Below, one piece after another: positions 7,731 to 15,684 of a DNA stretch of 45,839 nucleotides; positions within the stretch are counted from its first letter, which is position 1, and each line of letters begins with the position of its first letter. The DNA lies in assembly GCA_937864815.1 (NCBI GenBank), contig CALMJY010000236.1, positions 1 to 45,839 on the forward strand, written 5' to 3'. The translations under genes were made by a program, and so were the position numbers. Source of the DNA: an uncultured Bacteroidota bacterium. Its GTDB lineage: Bacteria; Bacteroidota; Bacteroidia; Bacteroidales; VadinHA17. Below the pieces are notes generated by a model. The model was not told the origin of the DNA. It worked only from the letters and a program-made list of their open reading frames with translations, and did not search any database.

Positions 7731-8798
7731 TTATCTGAACGAGATTCCCATTCCTCCTGAAATCACACTATACTGTGCCCAAGTATAGTCGAAATGGAAT
7801 GTAACTACTGCAAATTTAAGCCTGAATCCGGCATTCGCGCGTAAACCTGAATAATTCTTAACCTCAATCTCAGGAAAATTCTTTACAACACCGGCATCTT
7901 CATAAACATATTGTGTGGTGGAGAGGGCTGGATTTACAGTAGGCATTGGAAAATTACCTGTCATATTGATATTTGTAGCAGTGCTTGAATAACCCAAACC
8001 TCCATAAAGGGTGAAAACAGGAAGATTCAATGAAGCGATTGCAGAAGCATTCCAGGCCTGGGCAATCATTTCAAAATTCTGGTTATCCCAGGCAGTTGCA
8101 GGATATGCTGAGGAATAAAATTGTGGTGTTCCTGGATCAAGTGTAATTGGAACATTACCTGTAAGTTTTGTGTACCCGCCAAATACTGATACATCAAATG
8201 GAAGGAGATCATCACCCGGAATATATTGCATTATGCTATGTAGAAGACCAACTCCCCATGATGAAATATTTCCATCACTGATTGATATTTTTGGAATATA
8301 TCTGATCTTCAGTTCTGTACCAAGTGGAAGACCAATACCGGCCTGTAAGGTAGGAACAGGCATATACTTCCAGTTGGTTCCGGGAGGTGTCTGGAATGTG
8401 ACCGGCGCAATACCGCTTATTGGTTTACTGCTAAGAGTCGGTCCTGCTTTATCCGGCCCTGATATTGTTGGAGCCATCCCTGTACCAGTGAAATCAGTTA
8501 GTCCGATTTTTGAAACATCATAAGTATCATCAGATGATGGTACCATCCCCACATTAAAACCAAGAGTAATATCGAATCCTCCGAATTTATGAGGCTTGGC
8601 AGTATTGTACCAGCTTCCGTTAGCTCCTGCACCAAATGCATTAGCCCAAGGGGCAATGTATGCTTCTGTTATTTTTGAAGCATCCTTGACCCCTGCTTTC
8701 AGAAAATCAAAGTTATCAATTTGACCAACAACAATAATTAATGAAAAGAAGAACATAATAATTGTTGCCAGTAACCTGGGTTTGAACAGCCTGTTCAT
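7731..8798 (-). CDS. Predicted outer-membrane beta-barrel protein (DUF6588-like)
   Basis: A 355-residue protein with an N-terminal hydrophobic signal (about residues 8-26, ending VVGQ), then alternating polar/hydrophobic strands rich in Gly, Thr, Tyr and Asn, and a C-terminal strand ending in Phe-Arg. The central part (GLPLGTELKIRYIPK, SWGVGLLHS) resembles the DUF6588 family of Bacteroidetes barrels as far as I recall; I could not check this. No substrate can be inferred. It is a single-gene transcript with its own promoter (8827-8857) and a strong terminator (7671-7709). Confidence 0.65.
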   Translation of the reverse strand: MNRLFKPRLLATIIMFFFSLIIVVGQIDNFDFLKAGVKDASKITEAYIAPWANAFGAGANGSWYNTAKPHKFGGFDITLGFNVGMVPSSDDTYDVSKIGLTDFTGTGMAPTISGPDKAGPTLSSKPISGIAPVTFQTPPGTNWKYMPVPTLQAGIGLPLGTELKIRYIPKISISDGNISSWGVGLLHSIMQYIPGDDLLPFDVSVFGGYTKLTGNVPITLDPGTPQFYSSAYPATAWDNQNFEMIAQAWNASAIASLNLPVFTLYGGLGYSSTATNINMTGNFPMPTVNPALSTTQYVYEDAGVVKNFPEIEVKNYSGLRANAGFRLKFAVVTFHFDYTWAQYSVISGGMGISFR

Positions 8799-8826
8799 AG
8801 ATTAATTTTGTTTTTTTATGTATTTA

Positions 8827-8857
8827 CAAATATAGTTAAAATGATCCAATCATCAGA
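8827..8857 (-). promoter_or_regulatory. Promoter of the outer-membrane barrel gene
   Basis: On the minus strand: TCTG (8854-8857), 19 bp, TATATTTG (8827-8834). The -7 box is a full match to the Bacteroidetes TAnnTTTG pattern and the -33 box has one mismatch. The gene starts about 28 bp downstream. Confidence 0.5.
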
Positions 8858-8920
8858 AAATCGGAACTGTTTTAACTATGACAAGGCTTCTGACAGCAAG
8901 GTTGCATTCATTTGGATCAA

Positions 8921-9442
8921 TTATTGCTCCTTTTTATCAACATCCTCCAGTTTTTCAAGTTCCTGTATACCTGAGTTTTTAGAGAGTTCTGAAAGAGCTT
9001 TCAGATTTAAATCTCCCTTAATGGAAATGAGTGAGTTACCAGCAGGACCTCCTGTAATTACGAGCAGTTCCTTTATGATATCACCTTTCTGAATGGTAAG
9101 AAATTTGGTTGTATTTTTGCCTTCCTTTACAACCATCAGTTCCTCATATACTGAATAGTCCAGTTGCTTTTCAAGTTCCTTATAAAAATTGATGCTTTCA
9201 TTCAGTGTAGAATCCTCTACTGAAAGAATTCGGATAGATTTGAGATTACTGATAACCTTTGCTCCATCATCTTTCTGCTCCTCCTTATCTGAAAACATAC
9301 TGAACATTTTACCGGAAATAGAAACCACGGTAAATCCATCCCGCTCGGAATATTTATCAAACAAATCCTCGACAGGATTTCGTTGTCCATACATAATTCC
9401 TGAAAGGCATAAGACACAAATAAGTGATAATACTCTTTTCAT
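8921..9442 (-). CDS. DUF4252 secreted protein (second copy)
   Basis: A 173-residue protein with a signal peptide (residues 1-19, ending MYGQ) and the DUF4252 pattern seen in Bacteroidetes: a short helix DLFDKYSERDGFTVVSISGKM, a middle SIRILSVED strand, YEELMVVKEGKN, and GDIIKELLVITGG near 118-131. DUF4252 has no established biochemical role. It is last in the operon read as DUF4252, sigma factor, anti-sigma factor, DUF4252, starting 10 bp after the anti-sigma stop. The two DUF4252 proteins share the layout but are clearly diverged. A role in the envelope signal sensed by the sigma/anti-sigma pair is inference from position. Confidence 0.82.
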   Translation of the reverse strand: MKRVLSLICVLCLSGIMYGQRNPVEDLFDKYSERDGFTVVSISGKMFSMFSDKEEQKDDGAKVISNLKSIRILSVEDSTLNESINFYKELEKQLDYSVYEELMVVKEGKNTTKFLTIQKGDIIKELLVITGGPAGNSLISIKGDLNLKALSELSKNSGIQELEKLEDVDKKEQ

Positions 9443-9452
9443 ATTTAAATCT

Positions 9453-10043
9453 TTATTTATTAACTGATTCAGTTTTGCTTTTGTTTATTATAGTTGTCGT
9501 TTTTAAAGCACCATTGATTTTCAATAATGATTCGTTGATAACTGAAGATGAATTATTTATCTTTTCCATACTTTCTTCAGTAATAGCATTTAGCCTGCCA
9601 ACAGGTGCGAGAGTACTCGTTCCCTTGTTTAATCGTGTAGAAACATCCATAAGTATTTTCATAGTCTCAGCATACGCAATCTCAGGATCAGAATAAGTAT
9701 CATATATTTTGTAACGACTTTCAATAAGAAAATAGGTTCCAAAAAGTAAAAGTACGGTTGCTGCAATTCCGCTCAGAAAAACCAGATAACGTTTTCTGCT
9801 CTTATCTTTTTCTGAACTGCCAACAGAATAATTAATAGCTTTTTCTATTCTATCCTCAAGATTAATTGATGGTTCAGAAACCGTACCGTTAATCAGACAG
9901 AACCTGACATAATCCCATTCTGTTTCAAAACCTCCCGGGCAACTGGAATCATTGAAAATTGCCCGCAGCAGCTTTTCATCATTTTCAGTGGTTTCACCAT
10001 CAAAGAATTTAGTCAGCAGCTTTTTTATTTCCTCTTCGTTCAT
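9453..10043 (-). CDS. Membrane-anchored anti-sigma-factor-like protein
   Basis: About 196 residues from the chosen ATG at 10043 (MNEEEIKKLL). A longer reading from 10085 adds 14 residues lying inside the sigma gene and is less likely. The N-terminal 50 residues with FFDGETTENDEKLLRAIF resemble the cytoplasmic sigma-binding region of Bacteroidetes anti-sigma proteins. One transmembrane helix spans about 87-106, and the remaining 90 residues would be periplasmic. There is no FecR domain. Its start overlaps the end of the sigma gene by 35 bp, implying translational coupling so regulator and inhibitor are made together. The function comes from topology and position; no conserved anti-sigma motif is decisive. 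Confidence 0.7.
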   Translation of the reverse strand: MNEEEIKKLLTKFFDGETTENDEKLLRAIFNDSSCPGGFETEWDYVRFCLINGTVSEPSINLEDRIEKAINYSVGSSEKDKSRKRYLVFLSGIAATVLLLFGTYFLIESRYKIYDTYSDPEIAYAETMKILMDVSTRLNKGTSTLAPVGRLNAITEESMEKINNSSSVINESLLKINGALKTTTIINKSKTESVNK

Positions 10044-10542
10044 AATTGTACTTATTGAATTCATCCCTGATATGCTTACGAGCACGAGATATATTGACTC
10101 TTAATGTATTTATATTCTGCCCTGTGGATTCTGCTATCTCTTCATAGGATTTACCTTCCAGATCATGAAACTTAATGAGCACTCTGGAAGCCTCCGGCAT
10201 ATTTTCAATTATGTTTCTGATAATTTCATTGGATTCTCTTAAGACCATACTTTCATGAGGAGATATTTCTGTAAGGCTGCCAGATGATACCGAATCTGTC
10301 TCAATTAATGATATATTTCGGTTCTTTCTGATAAGGTCAATGCAATAGTTTCTGGTCATGGTTGTTGCCAATGCTTCAATACTTCTGTAGTCGGCCAGCT
10401 TCTCATTCATTTTCCAGAGTCTTAAAAATACCTCCTGAACCCCATCTTCCGCCTCCTCCTGGTTACGTAATATCCGGAAGGCAAAATAGTACAACTTTTT
10501 ACCAAGCTGCTGAACAAGGTTGCTGAATTCCTCCCGGCTCAT
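10009..10542 (-). CDS. ECF-type sigma-70 family RNA polymerase sigma factor
   Basis: A 177-residue protein with the two domains of ECF sigma factors: region 2 (about 12-80; EEAEDGVQEVFLRLW and the -10 recognition helix with RNYCIDLIRK) and region 4 (about 112-165; ASRVLIKFHDLEGKSYEEIAESTGQNINTLRVNISRARKHIR), a helix-turn-helix that reads the -35 element. Regions 1 and 3 are absent, as usual. It overlaps the anti-sigma gene and is flanked by two DUF4252 genes. A GTAAT-N16-CGTC element upstream of the operon (11121-11145) may be its own promoter. Confidence 0.92.
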   Translation of the reverse strand: MSREEFSNLVQQLGKKLYYFAFRILRNQEEAEDGVQEVFLRLWKMNEKLADYRSIEALATTMTRNYCIDLIRKNRNISLIETDSVSSGSLTEISPHESMVLRESNEIIRNIIENMPEASRVLIKFHDLEGKSYEEIAESTGQNINTLRVNISRARKHIRDEFNKYNYERRGNKKAAD

Positions 10543-10592
10543 AAATTATCAGGCAATTATATATAGCTTTCCAAAGATAACGACAATAATAA

Positions 10593-11084
10593 CTACCTGG
10601 AATCCATATCAATAAATTGCCCATTGTTTTTCTTAAGGTCCTTTGAAAACTTTTTAGCTTCATCATAAGACATCTCTCCTTTTATCTGTATAAGGGCATT
10701 ATCCTCACCACCAGCAATAAGAAGTAACTCCTTAAACTTTCGCCCTTCAGCCTTAACCAGCATCCGGAAATCCTGATCATATTCTTTAACTCTCATAAAT
10801 TCCTCATAATCATGAAGATCAATCTCTTTCAGGATTATGCCACCAAAGCCCTGATCCTTATCTGGTTTGTCCTCCTGAGCAAGTATCCTTATCTCAGATA
10901 TGTTTGAAGGCATACAGTTTTCATCATCAAAACAGGATGAGAACTTTAAAAGATTTCCGCTAACCGTAATAGTAACATATCCGTCTTTACCCGAATATTT
11001 GCTGAATAAAGCATCAACACTTTTCTGAGATTTCGCGTTCACTGATAACAGAACAATTAAAATGAATAATAATGATCTTTTCAT
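10593..11084 (-). CDS. DUF4252 secreted protein (first copy)
   Basis: A 163-residue protein with a signal peptide (about 1-19, ending AKSQ) and the DUF4252 layout: ALFSKYSGKDGYVTITVSG, SEIRILAQED, YEEFMRVKEYD, and RKFKELLLIAGG near 114-125. A CFDDENC segment (about 51-57) could make a disulphide and is absent from the other copy. First gene of the operon, 50 bp ahead of the sigma factor. The function of DUF4252 is unknown; its repeated linkage to this ECF pair suggests it is a regulon member or part of the signal pathway. Confidence 0.82.
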   Translation of the reverse strand: MKRSLLFILIVLLSVNAKSQKSVDALFSKYSGKDGYVTITVSGNLLKFSSCFDDENCMPSNISEIRILAQEDKPDKDQGFGGIILKEIDLHDYEEFMRVKEYDQDFRMLVKAEGRKFKELLLIAGGEDNALIQIKGEMSYDEAKKFSKDLKKNNGQFIDMDSR

Positions 11085-11120
11085 AGTAGTTATAGTTATT
11101 GTTTAACGTCTTAACTGTAT

Positions 11121-11145
11121 GACGAAGAACATTACATTACATTAC
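11121..11145 (-). promoter_or_regulatory. Possible ECF sigma promoter of the DUF4252/sigma operon
   Basis: On the minus strand GTAAT (11141-11145) is followed after 16 bp by CGTC (11121-11124), the spacing and -10 type of many ECF promoters. The -35 part lies in three tandem TGTAA units. It is 37 bp upstream of the first start codon. The match is short and could be chance. Confidence 0.3.
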
Positions 11146-11195
11146 AAAACTCTGCATGATTTGTTACATTATTAAAATAATCAGAATGTAAAGTG

Positions 11196-12011
11196 CTATT
11201 TAACAGGAAATTTGGGCTCCCTTGACATCTCATAATAATATGCCCAGTCAACAAGGTCAGGAACAATTCTCTGAAACAGGGCGGTTAGGCGGCCTTCCCA
11301 TGTGAGCAGCTTATTCCTTTTTTTCCTTTTGATTCCTTTTATCACCCATTTTGCCACATATTCCGGCGGCATAAGTTTATGCTCATCCCTTGGAGAATCT
11401 CCCTGCTCCTCTCCATTTGCCAGAAGAGCCCGCCTTCTTATGTTGGTAGTTGTAAAACCCGGTGCTATAACCATAACATGCAATCCCTTTTTTAAATGCT
11501 CAATCCTTATGGTTTCAAGGAAACCGTGAATCGCAAATTTAGATGCGGAATAACCTGTTCGCCAGGGCAGTCCATGGAATCCGGCAACAGAAGATACACC
11601 CACAAGAGAACCTTTCTGGGCTATCAGATAAGGAAGTGCATATTTGGTACAATATACTGTACCCCAGAAATTTACATCCATTAATCGATGGAGTACTTTA
11701 AGATCAACATCCAGAAATGATGCTCTCATTGATATACCGGCATTATTTACCAGGATATCAATTGTACCGAATTTATTTACAGTGGCTTCAATCAGGTTCC
11801 TGCAATCCTCCTCACGACTTACATCGGTTATTATGTAAAAGGCATTTTTGTTAAACCTGTTGATTTCAGATGTGATACGGGAGAGTTTTTCCTCTGATCT
11901 GGCTGCAAGAATAACCTTACTGCCATTTAGTGCAAACTCGCGGGCTACAGCTTCTCCTATTCCCGATGAAGCGCCGGTCACAATAACTACTTTGTCTTTG
12001 AATGATTTCAT
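11196..12011 (-). CDS. Short-chain dehydrogenase/reductase (SDR), classical type
   Basis: A 271-residue classical SDR. The Rossmann cofactor motif TGASSGIG is at 12-19, NNAG at 89-92, and the catalytic Ser140/141, Tyr154 and Lys158 (YSASK) are in place. The Arg residues after the second strand (AARSEEK) favour NADP(H). A C-terminal extension rich in Lys/Arg and aromatics (KGIKRKKRNKLLTWEGR, then WAYYYEM) resembles membrane-associated SDRs acting on lipid-like substrates, but the substrate is unknown. Single gene; an inverted repeat lies 35-53 bp upstream of its start. Confidence 0.9.
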   Translation of the reverse strand: MKSFKDKVVIVTGASSGIGEAVAREFALNGSKVILAARSEEKLSRITSEINRFNKNAFYIITDVSREEDCRNLIEATVNKFGTIDILVNNAGISMRASFLDVDLKVLHRLMDVNFWGTVYCTKYALPYLIAQKGSLVGVSSVAGFHGLPWRTGYSASKFAIHGFLETIRIEHLKKGLHVMVIAPGFTTTNIRRRALLANGEEQGDSPRDEHKLMPPEYVAKWVIKGIKRKKRNKLLTWEGRLTALFQRIVPDLVDWAYYYEMSREPKFPVK

Positions 12012-12045
12012 ATCAGAAAGATTAAATAGTTAATTTTTCACGAAA

Positions 12046-12064
12046 ATAACTTAAAATAAGTTAT
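12046..12064. promoter_or_regulatory. Inverted repeat upstream of the SDR gene
   Basis: Perfect 8-bp arms ATAACTTA/TAAGTTAT separated by AAA. It lies 35 bp upstream of the SDR start codon and has no T-run, so an operator is more likely than a terminator. No regulator can be assigned. Confidence 0.35.
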
Positions 12065-12235
12065 CTGAATAATTATCAAATGTTAGCAGATATAATATTT
12101 AAAATGCTTCAGAAATACTGAGATCAACTTACCTGAAAAAAAGTTCCAGGTTATTTTGATATAGCCGCAGATTGGGATTAGGTAAAAGTTGAAGGCTCGA
12201 TAATGATGTTATGAAAGGTTTGTGTGGAATTAAAG

Positions 12236-12259
12236 AAAAAGCAGCCTTTCGACTGCTTT
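12236..12259 (-). terminator. Terminator of tRNA-Lys
   Basis: On the minus strand, directly after the tRNA, a 7-bp stem AAAGCAG/CTGCTTT (12253-12259 with 12238-12244) with an 8-nt loop runs into a T-rich tract (A-tract 12236-12240 on the plus strand). Confidence 0.75.
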
Positions 12260-12260
12260 G

Positions 12261-12333
12261 TGATCCAGCTGGGGCTCGAACCCAGGACCCCATCCTTAAA
12301 AGGGATGTGCTCTACCAGCTGAGCTACTGAATC
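12261..12333 (-). tRNA. tRNA-Lys, anticodon UUU
   Basis: A full 73-nt cloverleaf on the minus strand: acceptor GATTCAG/CTGGATC with one G-U pair and discriminator A, D-stem GCTC/GAGC, anticodon stem CATCC/GGATG with loop CTTTTAA (anticodon TTT), a 5-nt variable loop, and T-stem CTGGG/CCCAG with loop TTCGAGC. The CCA end is not encoded and must be added by CCA-adding enzyme. It is a single tRNA gene with its own promoter and terminator. Confidence 0.97.
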
Positions 12334-12353
12334 CTCCCTTGTTTTTGCGAGTG

Positions 12354-12384
12354 CAAATGTATGATAAATTTATTTTAAATCAAA
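12354..12384 (-). promoter_or_regulatory. Promoter of tRNA-Lys
   Basis: On the minus strand TTTG (12381-12384), 19 bp, TACATTTG (12354-12361): an exact match to the Bacteroidetes consensus. The tRNA begins about 20 bp after the -7 box. It serves as the reference for the other promoters called here. Confidence 0.75.
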
Positions 12385-12471
12385 AAAATGATACACATTT
12401 TACAGACACAATAATGGAAGCTATTGTCCTTCACTTAGGACATCATTCCTGACTTAATCATTATCAATTAA

Positions 12472-12945
12472 TTACTCTTTTGAGAGAACAGGGATCTGTC
12501 TGTTAATAGATTCCTCAAGTGAGATAAGGGTTTCAGTCCTTACTATTCCTGATATATTCTGAATTGTATCTGTCAGGATCATTCTCAGATGTTCATTATC
12601 GCGGGTATAGACCTTTATAAAAAGTGAATAATTTCCAGTAGTATAGTGACATTCAATAATTTCAGGGATCTCCTTAAACTTCTTTATTACCTCTCTGAAA
12701 TGTCCGGGGTGATCAAGGAATACTCCAATATATGCACAGGTTTTAAATCCTACCATTACCGGATCTACCTTAAATTCAGATCCTTTAATCACTCCTATTC
12801 TAATCAATCGCTGAACCCTCTGATGGATTGCAGCTCCGGAAACACCACACTCCCTGGCAACTTCCAGGTATGGGATTCTTGCATTTTTAGTAATTATATC
12901 CAGTATCTTTTTGTCAAGATTATCAATCTGTGTACTTTCTGACAT
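12472..12945 (-). CDS. Lrp/AsnC-family transcriptional regulator
   Basis: A 157-residue protein with the N-terminal winged helix-turn-helix of Lrp/AsnC (about 9-55: LDKKILDIITKNARIPYLEVARECGVSGAAIHQRVQRL) and the C-terminal RAM ligand-binding domain (about 68-148), which in this family binds amino acids and forms octamers. The ligand and targets are not readable from sequence. It lies downstream of pyrD on the same strand with a 95-bp gap. That gap holds a small dyad, AGTAAT-ACAA-ATTACT (13013-13028), a possible autoregulatory site. Confidence 0.93.
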   Translation of the reverse strand: MSESTQIDNLDKKILDIITKNARIPYLEVARECGVSGAAIHQRVQRLIRIGVIKGSEFKVDPVMVGFKTCAYIGVFLDHPGHFREVIKKFKEIPEIIECHYTTGNYSLFIKVYTRDNEHLRMILTDTIQNISGIVRTETLISLEESINRQIPVLSKE

Positions 12946-13040
12946 ATCTCTAAATTTAAGAATTGATGCAATAAATATATAAAAACTTACAAATTTAAAG
13001 ATAAAATCAGTAAGTAATACAAATTACTAAAATATATTGA

Positions 13041-13961
13041 TTATTTGATCTGCTTGATGAGATACCCGATTATCTCATTTATATCCGAAACACCCTTTTC
13101 ACTAAGATATTTCTCAACACCTTCCAATATCTTAACAGGGGCATCCGGTTCAATAAAGGTAACTGTACCAATCTGGACAGCACTCGCACCTGCCAGAAAG
13201 AATTCAATAGCATCAGTTGCATTCATTATTCCTCCCATACCAATGACCGGTATTTTAACGGCTTTTGCAACCTGCCAAACCATTCGCAGGGCTACCGGTT
13301 TAATTGCAGGACCGGAAAGTCCGCCCGTGACAGTTGAAAGCACTGGTTTCATCTTATTCACATCAACAGCCATTCCCAGAAGTGTATTAATAAGAGAGAC
13401 TGAATCAGCTCCCTCCTCTTCAACCACCCTGGCAAAATCAACAATATTAGTAACATTAGGCGACAGCTTCACTATCAGCTTTTTCTTGTAAACAGCTCTC
13501 ACAGCTCGTATTACATCTCTTGCAGAATCGAGATTAGTCCCGAATATCATTCCACCTCTTTTAACATTAGGACAGGAAATATTTAGTTCAATCGCAGGTA
13601 TCTTATCCAGTCTGTTAATTCTTTCGGATAGAGATACATAATCATCAATCGTACTCCCATTAACATTAACAATAATATGTGTATCAAAGAGGCTTATTTC
13701 CGGATAGATGTGCTTTTCAAAATAATCGATCCCTTTATTTTGAAGTCCGACTGCATTCAGCATTCCTGCTGGAGTTTCTGCCATACGGGGATAAGCATTT
13801 CCTTCCCGTGGTTCAATTGTAGTTCCCTTTACAACAATTCCACCCAGACGAGATACATCAAAAAAATCTGTTAATTCAGGTCCGTATCCACATGTGCCTG
13901 AGGCAGTCAGGACAGGATTTTTAAAACAGAGATCGCCAATATTTACTTTGAGGTTCACCAT
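13041..13961 (-). CDS. pyrD: Dihydroorotate dehydrogenase, type 1B catalytic subunit
   Basis: A 306-residue FMN TIM-barrel enzyme oxidising dihydroorotate to orotate in pyrimidine synthesis. The N-terminal [16 protein letters not shown] and [15 protein letters not shown] segments line FMN and substrate; the active-site base is Cys130 in NISCPN, the cysteine that marks class 1 enzymes (class 2 has Ser). GMGGI near 236-240 binds the FMN phosphate. The 7-bp overlap with pyrK shows it is the 1B form, a soluble complex that passes electrons to NAD+ through PyrK. Transcribed pyrK then pyrD. Confidence 0.96.
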   Translation of the reverse strand: MVNLKVNIGDLCFKNPVLTASGTCGYGPELTDFFDVSRLGGIVVKGTTIEPREGNAYPRMAETPAGMLNAVGLQNKGIDYFEKHIYPEISLFDTHIIVNVNGSTIDDYVSLSERINRLDKIPAIELNISCPNVKRGGMIFGTNLDSARDVIRAVRAVYKKKLIVKLSPNVTNIVDFARVVEEEGADSVSLINTLLGMAVDVNKMKPVLSTVTGGLSGPAIKPVALRMVWQVAKAVKIPVIGMGGIMNATDAIEFFLAGASAVQIGTVTFIEPDAPVKILEGVEKYLSEKGVSDINEIIGYLIKQIK

Positions 13962-14722
13962 TTCAATTCCTTAATATTAAAAACAGGCCCTTCTGTACAG
14001 GTACAGACATTCCCCCTGGTTGTATCAACTATGCAACAGAGGCATATTCCAAATCCGCAAGCCATTAGATTCTCAAGAGACACTTCGCAAATGATACTAT
14101 TTTTTCGGCACAGATCTGCAACCGCATGCATCATGGGATCGGGTCCGCAGCAATATATCATGCTAATTTTCTGTGATTTAAGCACAGAATGGTGAGTTAC
14201 AAATCCTTTTTCACCAATGGATCCGTCTTCAGTTGTTAAATGAACTTTTCCAACACTGCTGTACTCATCTACAAGAATAACACGGCTCTTATTCCTGAAT
14301 CCCAGAAGATACTCAATCTCAAATCCTTTGTTTTTCAAATATTTACCAAGAAATAATAAAGGTGCGATACCGGTACCTCCGCCAATAAGCACTATCTTTC
14401 CATTCATTACAGGCTCTGAAAAAGCATTCCCGAGAGGATGTAAAACGTTAAGATAATCACCGGGTTTAAGCTTATACAGGGATTCAGTTCCTTTTCCAAG
14501 AACCTGGATCAGCATGCTGTAGGTATTGTTCTCAATATCAACATCATGAACAGATATAGGGCGACGGAGAAAAGTCCCCGGACTTCTGTCTGCCTTAACC
14601 TGGACAAACTGGCCTGGTCTGAATTCGGGAAGCTTTTGGTCTGATTCCAGTTTCAATACACAAAAATCTTCCGTAAGTATCTTATTACTAACAACTTTTA
14701 AATTATCAACCCGTTTTGTCAT
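13955..14722 (-). CDS. pyrK: Dihydroorotate dehydrogenase electron-transfer subunit
   Basis: About 255 residues from the ATG at 14722. A GTG at 14740 would add six residues but overlaps the -7 promoter box, so the ATG is preferred. It has an N-terminal ferredoxin-reductase-like beta barrel with the FAD motif RRPIS (about 53-57), a nucleotide-binding half starting [14 protein letters not shown], and a C-terminal 2Fe-2S site with four cysteines in [11 protein letters not shown] and [10 protein letters not shown]. It relays electrons from the FMN of PyrD to NAD+. Its first codons start the pyrKD operon; a perfect palindrome lies just upstream (14756-14770). Confidence 0.95.
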   Translation of the reverse strand: MTKRVDNLKVVSNKILTEDFCVLKLESDQKLPEFRPGQFVQVKADRSPGTFLRRPISVHDVDIENNTYSMLIQVLGKGTESLYKLKPGDYLNVLHPLGNAFSEPVMNGKIVLIGGGTGIAPLLFLGKYLKNKGFEIEYLLGFRNKSRVILVDEYSSVGKVHLTTEDGSIGEKGFVTHHSVLKSQKISMIYCCGPDPMMHAVADLCRKNSIICEVSLENLMACGFGICLCCIVDTTRGNVCTCTEGPVFNIKELKW

Positions 14723-14739
14723 TAACAGCTGGTTTACCA

Positions 14740-14770
14740 CAAAGATAGCTTAATGGTTCTTCAGAAGAAC
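14740..14770 (-). promoter_or_regulatory. pyrKD promoter -7 box with upstream palindrome
   Basis: On the minus strand TATCTTTG (14740-14747) matches TAnnTTTG. No good -33 TTTG is seen. In its place is a perfect odd palindrome with 7-bp arms GTTCTTC/GAAGAAC about one central base (14756-14770). A protein bound there would sit where the -33 box should be, either activating a weak promoter or repressing it. Confidence 0.45.
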
Positions 14771-14818
14771 ATGCAAAACAGGCAATTTTGCAAATGTTTA
14801 TGAACAGAAAAGTAACAC

Positions 14819-15256
14819 TTATTTACGGGGATAGTATTCCTCAAAGCTATTATTACTGAAAAACCAGACAATTTTTACAACTTCGGTATGACCAGTTACC
14901 TGATTCTGAATGAGATCTTTCTTCTCTGCAACTGTTTTAATATCATCTTTTGCAGGTATCAGGTTATCATTTACTTCAAATAATTCCCTGGTTTGTTCCT
15001 TCTGATGAGCAGATAAACTATCCTCAAATAGATTCTGAAGGTTCTTATCCTTATACATTTCTCCTCTGCCGAAGAGGAGCCAATCAACGGAAAGGTATTT
15101 ATAACGATCCAGCATTTTAAGAATAAAATCCAGACTTGGATTATTCCTTCCGGAAACTATATGTGAAATAGCTGAAGGCTGAACCCCAATTTCTTCTGCA
15201 AACTGAGCCGATGATTTATTTTCAGCTCTCAGAAATTCCAGAATTCTCTCTTTCAT
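14819..15256 (-). CDS. XRE-family transcriptional regulator
   Basis: A 145-residue protein with an N-terminal XRE helix-turn-helix (about 1-60: KSSAQFAEEIGVQPSAISHIVSGRNNPSLDFILKML, then YLSVDWLLFGRGEMY, the usual end of this domain). A low-complexity charged linker (70-120) and a short C-terminal segment VVKIVWFFSNNSFEEYYP follow; the latter looks like a conserved Bacteroidetes tail but I know no function for it. There is no S24 or other effector domain. Upstream lies a 673-bp region with seven copies of a 12-bp dyad, most simply read as this protein's operators. Confidence 0.85.
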   Translation of the reverse strand: MKERILEFLRAENKSSAQFAEEIGVQPSAISHIVSGRNNPSLDFILKMLDRYKYLSVDWLLFGRGEMYKDKNLQNLFEDSLSAHQKEQTRELFEVNDNLIPAKDDIKTVAEKKDLIQNQVTGHTEVVKIVWFFSNNSFEEYYPRK

Positions 15257-15273
15257 AATACATTAATTTAGTA

Positions 15274-15331
15274 TTACAAATGTAAATATTATAATATTTA
15301 CATTTCTAACTAATGTTATTTACATGTGTAA
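15274..15331. promoter_or_regulatory. Proximal operator group of the XRE regulator gene (three dyads)
   Basis: Copies at 15274-15285 (exact TTACAAATGTAA), 15298-15309 and 15320-15331 (one mismatch each to TTACATTTGTAA) start 24 and 22 bp apart, so they would face the same side of the helix. The first two lie in a perfect 28-bp palindrome (15278-15305) with arms of 14 bp. On the minus strand the first copy contains TACATTTG, a full -7 promoter box, 21 bp before the XRE start codon, so binding would cover the promoter. Confidence 0.6.
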
Positions 15332-15602
15332 CTTTATCAACTACAGGGCACCTTCCTATATATTCCAGATTATGCTATATTACTGATTATATGATGATTA
15401 CAAAGTTACCACATCTCAATATCTTGTTAAGATTAGATTTATAATATGTTGGTATATAGCTTATTAAAGACTATTTCTAAATACTTATTACTACTAAAGG
15501 TCCAGATAATGGAGAAAACATTATATAAATACTTTATATTGGCACAATATATAATTGATATTCATATTATTATATGACTTATGAAAACAATTTAGATATA
15601 AT

Positions 15603-15684
15603 TTACCTATGTAAATATTCTTTTGTCGTAAAACCGATTACATTTGTAAATACAAATGTAAATTTCAGCGGTTTACATTTGTAA
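15603..15684. promoter_or_regulatory. Distal operator group (four dyads)
   Basis: Copies at 15603-15614 (TTACCTATGTAA), 15638-15649 (exact), 15650-15661 (one mismatch, directly abutting the previous copy) and 15673-15684 (exact). The second and third form a near-perfect 24-bp palindrome. The group is about 270 bp upstream of the proximal one with no gene between, an arrangement that would suit DNA looping or control of an unannotated transcript. Confidence 0.55.

Noticed and set aside
12425-12442. Hairpin TGTCCT-TCACTT-AGGACA as an lrp terminator
   Set aside because: The 6-bp stem is not followed by a T-run on either strand, so it is not supported as a terminator.
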